Assembly: GCF_963675165.1 (NCBI RefSeq) | Contig: NC_087390.1 | Location: 5,673,250 to 5,737,249 of the forward strand | Reading direction: 5' to 3' | DNA length: 64,000 bases | Origin: Halichondria panicea | Taxonomy: Eukaryota > Porifera > Demospongiae > Suberitida > Halichondriidae | Shown: one piece after another, positions 56,442 to 64,000 of the stretch | Layout: each line of letters starts with the position of its first letter | How positions within the stretch are numbered: the first letter of the stretch is position 1 | The notes under the pieces: model-generated | Told to the model about the DNA's origin: nothing | The model's input: only the letters and a program-made list of their open reading frames with translations | Database searches by the model: none | Translations under genes and position numbers: made by a program

Positions 56442-59306
56442 CTAAGCTAACCTATAGCTTATAATTATAGTGTTATAACTATTTTCCCTATATAGGAGTA
56501 TCGTCTCTAAATTACGTACCTTTGATTCCATAAAGTCTTTTTGCCCACATTTTTGACTGACTGTCGTTGACGCTAAAGTCGAGTTTCGTACTACATCCAC
56601 ACTGCATTCATTCACTATTCTAGTGCTGAGTGTTGTGGCTCTGTCTTTGTAGTGCTCAAACGAAGTTATTGCAAACACCGCTGTGATTAAACTACCAATG
56701 GAGAGAACCAAACACACGATTATAATGGACAACAAAAGACACACAACTCGCGAGTTATCTGATGAATTCTCACGCTTAAATTGCACCGTGTTTTCATAGA
56801 TACTGGCTTCACTATCGTCTGCTTGCTGTAGGTGAGCATTGCCCTTGCGCATCTTTCTTTTTCTCTTTGCTCTCTCTCGAAGATTTTCCTTTCTTTGTAT
56901 TTGTAGCGGCTTCAAGCTAGCATACTCGTTGACCTCTGCATCAGCTGATAGTGCACTGTACTTATTCCCCGTCAATCTCTGAGGAGGGTCATTTTGCACA
57001 ATGCTAGCATCACTCTGAGTCACCGACTGTGAAGTTCCAACTTGTAATTTTCCTCTAATATTCGGCCCAGTGTCTAAAAGTGGGAGATTGTCCGGAGGTG
57101 GGTGTTTGCCTTTTTTGATGCGTCCAAGTTCTAACGGCGTCTCGGCCATTTTGTTTGCCGGGGTGCCGGCTCTTCTTTTATGTTGCGGCTTGTCTAGTTT
57201 TGCATTGTGGGGGAGCGTTTGTATGCCCCTGGGCAGAGGCATTGGTTTTGTAGGGGGCGGTCTCGCAGGTGGTCTGCTGGGGACTTGTGGAGGGGGTGAG
57301 GATTGACCTGCGTGTGTGTGATTGTGTTTGGTTATTCATAACTGAGATTAGAGTTAAGATAAATTATGCTGTGTGTATTATGTAGATACGTACACTTAAA
57401 GAATATAGCAGAGTCCCTAAGCTGGCCATTTCAGTCAACATCATTCTCTATTTCTCTAAAAGTATACGTTATCTAAACATAATAATAATACTCTTAATTA
57501 ACAGTGTTTCCCAACAGCTTCAAAATGCTTTTTTGAACTACTCTAAACACAATCATGGGCTATCAAAGGTACAATTACAATGACTTGTTTTGAGCGCAAA
57601 TACCTATATAGATAGCAATGTCTGCTGATTTTACTCCTTCACAAAGACTTTTCATTTTCAAAACATTGCATAGCATGGTAGTTTTGTGCAGGGCCCCCTA
57701 TTTAAGCACAGCAAAACCATTCAATGTGGAAGTTACAAGAGATGGCCTTTGTTTAAGCGTTGCATGGTCGTTATTATTACATCACAGTTATGTAAGCCTT
57801 TCATCGTGGGCGGCCATTAGGGCAGGGGCTATAGGGGTTCTACTGCATGTATTTGACTACATCTTCACATTTTAAGGGAATATGACTTGGTATAGTAGGT
57901 ACGGGGTGGAGCCGTTGTCATGCATATGGGTGGCTTAAGAGCTAGGGTTTCCACTATAATTATTACATGATTTATTCATACTGGCTTTAAGCTCACCTCT
58001 AGGAGGAACTTTATTGGGTACTAGGTACGCGGTGGGGCCATTGGTTATCTCCACATATTCTTCGTACTCGTCCCCCTCAATGGAAGAGTAGATGGCACTG
58101 AATCTGTTATCCTCACCACACGCCATTACTGGAGATTGTTTCTTTATGGCTGTGTAGTTAAATGGCAAGATAAACATAATTCAATATTAGTCTAAGACAT
58201 GCACACTTTAATCTTTCTGTCAGGTATTTAAAATTCATAAGCTTCCATCGGCTACTAACTGTACGGTGTATAGTAAGTGGCTATAGATCTACTAACTAGT
58301 AATAGTCGATCTGTCCTAGATTGAGGTTTACTTGAGAGAACTCAGAGATCATATACTTCTTACCAAGAGCATGCACTACTGTTCTTACCTCTTACACCAG
58401 ACTCCACTCCGGTCTATATAGCTACGTTTTATTCCCACTCAAGAGCTTAAGCTGTATATAGTATAATTATCTCTTAGCTTTAGGAAAGATCTCTCTGCAA
58501 AATGAGGTGATATAAAAATGCATGTGTGCAGTGTTTTTCTTTAGATAATTGTAATGTTGTTGAAAAGTATGCCTTGCATTTATTTTCAACATGAAATAAA
58601 GAGAAATTTTTGTAGCATATGAATAGTGTCATGGCAATGCAATGCATGCAGCTAGTGAGTGATGCATGAGTGCATGGGATGTGTGATAATCAAAGCATTT
58701 CAGACCTATAGCTTTAATTTGTGTGTGTTGCAATTGGTCGATTTTAGCCTTTCCCAGAATATTTATACTATTATGAGCTATAACCATTTCCATGCATGAG
58801 CTAGAGAATGCCTACTAGTAAAGGTAGCTACATAGGTGTTTTTGGAAGCTATAGCGATAGATACCGCATATGTAGCGGGTATAATTATTTCGAGGGTATA
58901 AATTTTCGCGGAAATGCCTTTAGAAAGGTTTTCGTGGATTTAATTTTTGTGGAATAGCAAGTTATTTTAAACTCGCGATTATAATGTTCGCGGTACATGC
59001 CTAATCCACGAAAACTACAAACATTTTTATGCACTGGGTCCCATGACCATGTCATGAATCTAGTTCATAATTATGACATGCATAACTCAAATTGAACACC
59101 TGCATGCACCTAGAAACCATAATTAAATGTACATGCACCAGATAATTTCTAAGACACGGTATGCAAACAAAACAGGGATACAGATATTGCTAATGACAGC
59201 TTGAATGGTCTGAACAGTGATAGAAACTTAAGCAGCTCTTTACTTGGAATAGTGGTACATGCTGTCACAGTCACACATGACTGCACATACCTTGTTTCGT
59301 TTCCAT
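56442..59306 (-). CDS. Type II membrane protein with multiple tyrosine motifs (T1)
   Basis: Proposed exons 59306-59291 (METKQ), 58149-57997, 57307-56442; phases agree (1 and 1) and give about 344 residues. The third exon's acceptor joins VPPRG to QSSPPPQVPSRPPARPPP, a proline-rich SH3-type ligand. The cytoplasmic part has YSSI, EYEEYVEI, KYSAL, EYASL and SIYENTV (YEN fits a Grb2 SH2 site), then a basic stretch (RERAKRKRKMRK). One helix follows (VVCLLLSIIIVCLVLS), then a short ectodomain with NST and two cysteines. A strong donor (TCAAAG/GTACGTAA) at 56520 suggests the true C terminus continues in further exons, in which case 56442-56519 is intronic. The first exon is the least certain; MACGED at 58126 is an alternative start. 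Family not recognised. Confidence 0.6.
58860..59010. repeat. MITE-like element in the first intron of T1
   Basis: GTAGCGGGTATAATTATTTC, GAGGGTATAAATTTTCGCGG and CGCGATTATAATGTTCGCGG match the family also seen near 29760, 38995 and 47000. Confidence 0.6.
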
Positions 59307-59350
59307 GGTGCTTGTTATTGTGTACACACTTAGATCGGTAGGGACTACAG

Positions 59351-60266
59351 AACCAGTTCAGTTGACTATTTCAAGAACCAAGACAGTGGTGGTGGAACAG
59401 TTGTAAGCTACGCCACCTCTGGCTACAGATCTAATGCAAGTCAAGGAGTTCCCGATACAGACTTTGACGATAAGCAAGGTGACGCGTATGAGAGTATAGA
59501 GACATTTCAACGTGATCGACGTGTTGTGGTAACTCCAATTCGCAGCGGTAGTTGTCCACCCTCGAGCACTATGCTTGAAGTGAGACAAGCAGGATATATC
59601 GATATGCCCGATTATGTTACCAAGAAAAGCTGGGCCTCTCTTCGAAAGTGTTTGTGTTTCTTTATAATTCTCTCACTGGTAACACCGCTAGTGTCTGTGG
59701 CTGGTGCTCTTGTTGGAGTGTATGCGTTTCTCACGGCTTTTGATGGTGGAAGGATTCTTAGAGGTTCCTCGGTGACAATGTCTAGTACTGATACACCTGT
59801 TTTGATGCTACAAACTCAACTCGTGGCATCACAGAATCTTATTGAGCAACTTCGAGCTGATCTCTCCATACAAGTCAACAGTTTTGAAGTGCTTTCACTG
59901 CAAGTAGCTTCACTCATCTCACCTGCTACAAATGTTACAAATGAAACTGCAGTAACCAATGGAAACAGCGGATTCTCATTGGATAATTGCGATACCTCGG
60001 TTCGCCGTACTTGTGAATTGAGCCCATTCCCTGGAATGCCGCCATATTCAGCCTGTGAAACTATCGAATATTCTCTGAATCAAACAGACATTCACATTGC
60101 AGATATTTATTGCAGTATTGAGAACAGAAACGGAGAACTTAATCCGATATCCTCAACCCTCAATGTTTATGACGGGGCGGCGTCTTGTTCCTGTTCACTC
60201 ATCCACGTGATAGACGTAACGGCCAGCATTACTTGTAACCTCAATGTGAAGACCTGCCCCATGTGA
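59351..60266 (+). CDS. Type II membrane protein with YxxM motif and Cys-rich ectodomain (T2)
   Basis: A long exon open from a CTACAG acceptor to a TGA, followed at once by AATAAA (60274). The first exon was not found, so the 5' end is partial. Cytoplasmic part: VDYFKN, VSYATS, DAYESIE, GYIDMPDYVTK; YIDM fits the PI3-kinase p85 SH2 consensus YxxM. A single helix (FFIILSLVTPLVSVAGALVG) follows at about residues 100-128 of the exon. The ectodomain begins with a Leu/Gln-rich stretch that could be coiled coil, then NVT and NET glycosylation sites and a C-terminal domain with about ten cysteines ending KTCPM. It is head-to-head with T1 and repeated, inverted, at the window end. Confidence 0.7.
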
Positions 60267-61109
60267 CAAGATTAAATAAACTGAACACTTTATAAATTTT
60301 GGGCGACCAAAATTCAAATTTTCAAGCAAACATTCTCAGGTACATCGAGCCATTCATTTTTATTCCCCTGGATCTTTTTTTTCCCGGTCTGATTTACACT
60401 TTGTGAGTGTTTATGTAACAAAGAAACTGTACGTGTTAAAAATAGCAATTACTGGTATTATTTATTAATATTAATTTCTGCAAGTCACAGTCTATATATC
60501 AGTCTATTTATATATTTATTACAGTATGAAATAATTCATTGTTCATTTAAAATTCGGAATGTCATGCACGGAATGGAATGGCTATAATTAAATTACATTA
60601 TAATTATGGCATAATGCAGTGCAATAATTATAATTGTTATGGTTGCTATGGTAGTGATGCAACATGCCATATACAGAGCACTGGATTGCTTTGATCTGCC
60701 CACTCACTGCATGGGCAACAATCCATGCTAAGTTATGTATGGCCTCTCAAAGTTAACTATATTGTATGTACCCCATAATTATCATCAACAAGTCAAATCA
60801 AGCCGTTCCCGTGCAAATAGAAAGTTAACGCTCCATTATTAATTTTTGTTTGTGTATAGCCGTTGCCATGCTTGGAATTGGCACCATTCTTTGTTTGTGT
60901 TCTCGTTAAACTAATGTTGACTTCCTGTTTAACCCCGTGACCTAATAAGTGTCTGCCACATGTCCTACAAAGCATGTAAACAAACAAATTGAATTGTACG
61001 TCTTATCGAAATGCTTCCACATTCTAAATAATATGTGATAGTGTCAGTGAAGCCTGCCATTATTAAAGTGGCCTATTATTTTAGTGGGAATGGTGAGAGT
61101 GTGAGGGGG

Positions 61110-61320
61110 GGCACGACTAGTACGTCAGTGAATATTAGGGGGGCACGGGTAGTACATCAGTGAATGTTGGTGGGGCATGACTAGTACGTCAGTGAATGTT
61201 GGGGGGGCACAGGTAGTACATCAGTGAATGTTGGTGGGGCACGACTAGTACGTCAGTGAATGTTTGGGGGGGGGCACGGGTAGTACATCAGTGAGTGTGA
61301 GTGTTGGAGGCATGGCGCAT
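61110..61320. repeat. G-rich minisatellite, about 32-bp unit
   Basis: Alternating units GGGCACGACTAGTACGTCAG and GGGCACGGGTAGTACATCAG, each followed by TGAATGTTGG. About six copies with variable G-run length. Confidence 0.85.
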
Positions 61321-61599
61321 GGTTAGTACATCTATAGTCTGAGGGAGGAGATGTTGTTGAAGTATTTGGTTGTAGTGGCTTGAGAAGTACCTCATCAACC
61401 TTATTAGCCTTTATCTTGATTGGGAGGGACATTAAACTAATCACACACGTCTTTTATTGTGGCCATAACAAGCACCCTTTATTGATACTCCTGTGAAATG
61501 CTGTAATTGACTCTGAATAATCCCTATAGTTACTTGGTTTCTTGAATCTTAGGTATCGGCACTGAATATTCTGCACGTATACAGTGAATTCAAACCTAA

Positions 61600-61875
61600 G
61601 ACATGCTATGGAGACTTTGGGGCCCTTAACCTGGCTGTATTATAGAGGGTGGTCTGCTAACACAGGTCCAAACACATGCTATAGAGACTTTGGGGCCCTT
61701 AACCTGGCTGTATTATAGAGGGTGGCTTGCTAACACAGGTCCAAACACATGCTATGGAGACTTTGGGGCCCTTAACCTGGCTGTATTATAGAGGGTGGTC
61801 TGCTAACACAGGACCTTCCAAACACATGCTATGGAGACTTTGGGGCCCTTAACCTGGCTGTATTATAGAGGGTGA
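61600..61875. repeat. 74-bp tandem repeat, four copies
   Basis: Unit containing ATGCTATGGAGACTTTGGGG, CTTAACCTGGCTGTATTATA and GAGGGTGGTCTGCTAACACA; four nearly identical copies, the last diverging at its end. Confidence 0.92.
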
Positions 61876-63737
61876 CCTGCTTATAGGGTGACCACAGGCT
61901 TCACTGTAACTAGGTGCACTGTCATAGTGTTTTGTCACAGTGTTTGAGAATGCATGATGTACAAAATTAGACTCTATCCCAGGCCTCACTTCTTCTCAGA
62001 GATGGAATTCCGCTTTCATGCTCCGTGACATCTACATGTGTAGTCTTAGCCCTGGAGCCAATGTGACTACTTTAGACATAGTATTATGGCACGAGGGTAA
62101 TCTGGAAGACCCGTGCATTAAAGCTAGTATTATTGAATTATAATTGGTAGTTGTGCATGCATGCTCATTCCATACATTACATAACCTCTCAGCAGCCCTT
62201 AGCGAAATCTTAACACCTACTAAACATCTGTCCTGTTGTGGTGTACTTATGCATTTCCCACATCAGCCATCGAACCCACCATAGTCCAAGCTGTGTACAC
62301 TTGTGGAATTGTGGTGACCCAGTGACCCACTAGAATGGTCTTATAGCTCTGCATGTATCTGCATGCATGTTTATGTGGTAGAAGTGACAGAAAAGTGCTT
62401 ATTATCGTACTCATGCAGTACTATAGGCCTCCCTTCAAATTGCTTTATTCATATGGTCACAATAGTATTGTCTTCCGTGCAGTTACGCATTGAAAGTGAT
62501 TCAACAAGGAGACTCACTCCCTACACAGAGTGGTGTGTACACAATAACAAGCACCATGGAAACGATACAAGGTATGTGCAGTCATGTGTGACTGTGACAG
62601 CATGTACCACTATTCCAAGTACAGAGCTGCTTAAGTTTCTATCACTGTTCAGACCACTCAAGCTGTCATTAGCAATATCTGTATCCCTGTTTTGTTTGCA
62701 TACCGTGTCTTAGAAATAATCTGGTGCATGTACATTTAATTATGGTCTGTAGGTGCAGGTGTACAATTTGTGTTAGCATGTGAGATGATTCATGACATGG
62801 TCATGGGACCCTGCAGTGCATTCTTGGTGCCATGGTGTACTGCGTGGAAATATGCTGTGAATACACTATGCACTCTAGTGTTTGAGTGTCTATAGCGTAC
62901 CTAGGTATAAACAAAGATTAATTCTTATTCACAATCCACTGATACATTTGATTCTTCTGTCTCTACAGATCTAAAGACAAAGAGGATGTTGAAGGTAGCA
63001 TTTGACTAAATGGAGTGAACTTTATTGTACACTGATCCGGAACTTTTATCTCTTATTGTGAGAGCTGCTGTGATGAAAGTCATAGATATTCATAATGACT
63101 CTGACAGTTGTATCATTGGTTCCCGTCATGCATGCATGCACACTGCAGGTCAGTGGTGGTCTGCACTAACCACCTCTAGACATCATCTTGTTTACTACTA
63201 GTATATGCATATCATGGTAGGCTATAAAAGAAACAATAATTAATTGACAATTGAATTTTGGAAATAGCCATGCAGTACCACTTGAATGGTTCTTGTGCTA
63301 ATTAAATGGTTCTGTGGTTCTGTACATATGATATAATTATTGATAAAGGTTCAATATTAAGGCATACCCTATAAGGCTTAATAATGCATTTCCATAGGAA
63401 TTAATTTAATTATAGCCATTCCATTCCGTGCATGACATTCCGAATTTTAAATGAACAATGAATTATTTCATACTGTAATAAATATAGACTGATATATAGA
63501 CTGTGACTTGCATAAATTAATAAATAATACCAGTAATTGCTATTTTTAACACGTACAGTTTCTTTGTTACATAAACACTCACAAAGTGTAAATCAGATCG
63601 GGAAAAAAAGATCCAGAGGAATAAAAAAAAATGAATGGCTCAATGTACCTGAGAATGTTTGCTTGAAAATTGGAATTTTGGCCGACCAAAATTGATATAA
63701 ATTAAAGTGTTTAGTTTATTTATTATTATTTCTCCTG

Positions 63738-64000
63738 TCACATAGGGCAGGTCTTCACATTGAGGTTACAAGTAACGCTGGCCGTTCCGCCTGTCAAGTC
63801 GATGAGTGAACAGGAACAAGACGCCTCCCCGTCATAAATATTGAGGGTTGAGGATATCGGATTAACGTCGTTTCTGTTCTCAATACTGCAATAAATATCT
63901 GCAATGTGATTGTTTGTTTGATTCAGAGAATATTCGTGAGTATCACAGGCTGAATATGGCGGTATAGCCATTCCAGGGATTAGCCTCAATACACAAGTAC
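63738..64000 (-). CDS. C-terminal part of a T2 paralogue (T3), cut by the window end
   Basis: Open from the window edge to a stop at 63738. It shares PPYSACDT, EYSLNQT, HIADIYCSIENRN and the KTCPM end with T2, with substitutions and one small indel (GMAIPP against GMPP). AATAAA lies just after the stop on the minus strand. Orientation is opposite to T2. Confidence 0.8.
   Translation of the reverse strand, partial: TCVLRLIPGMAIPPYSACDTHEYSLNQTNNHIADIYCSIENRNDVNPISSTLNIYDGEASCSCSLIDLTGGTASVTCNLNVKTCPM

Larger units (their letters stand above)
60267..63737. other. Spacer between T2 and its inverted copy
   Basis: 60267-60600 is the reverse complement of about 63415-63737 (shared 3' flank of T2 and T3). 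62520-62765 is the reverse complement of about 59110-59335, including a METIQ exon with GTATGTGC donor at 62553-62568 on the plus strand, the counterpart of T1 exon 1. 60650-60725 matches the NLL8/NLL9 intron element in reverse. Two minisatellites are listed separately. No full gene was found. Confidence 0.55.

Noticed and set aside
57618-57875. 85-codon plus-strand ORF in the second intron of T1
   Set aside because: No homologous copy, no recognisable domain, and it lies between well supported exons of the opposite strand.

Overview
The window is eukaryotic, animal nuclear DNA. Genes are split by very short GT-AG introns (46-60 nt in the receptor genes), spacers are compact, there are no operons or ribosome binding sites, and many small inverted-repeat elements are present. 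The ectodomain proteins carry a Notch-ligand-type N-terminal (MNNL/C2-like) module, calcium-binding EGF repeats and tyrosine-based cytoplasmic motifs, a metazoan combination. Small introns and a lineage-specific receptor cluster fit a sponge (probably a demosponge) best; this is inference and no species can be named.

Left edge (1-3.5 kb): a 62-bp tandem repeat, a perfect 45-bp-arm hairpin, and two related single-exon type II membrane proteins (1033-1575 and a frameshifted paralogue, 3003-3475), both on the minus strand.

Core (3.9-52.2 kb): twelve head-to-tail minus-strand genes, labelled here NLL1-NLL12 (Notch-ligand-like). Each has five exons: (1) signal peptide; (2) first half of the MNNL/C2-like domain; (3) second half, a degenerate DSL and 2-7 EGF repeats, all in one exon; (4) transmembrane helix; (5) cytoplasmic tail. 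Ectodomains are interchangeable, but exons 4-5 come in two unrelated kinds. Type A (NLL1, 5, 6, 7, 8, 10, 11, 12) has up to three NPxY motifs and ends in -TCV, a class I PDZ ligand. Type B (NLL2, 3, 4, 9) has an ITIM-like VSYATV and several other tyrosines. Five further B tail exons stand alone without an EGF ectodomain. NLL2, NLL5, NLL10 and NLL11 read through cleanly; the others carry one to many lesions, so the array appears to be turning over rapidly by duplication, EGF-repeat recombination and decay.

Between receptor modules (16.7-24.2, 29.1-31.0, 37.5-40.5, 45.9-50.4, 52.6-56.4 kb) lie repeated conserved blocks. They hold candidate exons of a further receptor family, a TATA plus signal-peptide-like exon on the plus strand, a pair of small cysteine-rich secreted peptide genes (20.7 and 49.1 kb), a decayed piggyBac element with an empty-site paralogue, a pogo-type MITE, a 651-bp terminal-inverted-repeat insertion and a (GT)64 microsatellite.

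Right edge (56.4-64 kb): a divergent pair of type II membrane proteins with many cytoplasmic tyrosine motifs (minus strand 56442-59306; plus strand 59351-60266), an inverted partial copy of the second at the window end, and minisatellites. Taken together the window looks like a cluster of tyrosine-signalling cell-surface receptors, possibly acting in recognition or adhesion, but no function is demonstrated by sequence alone.
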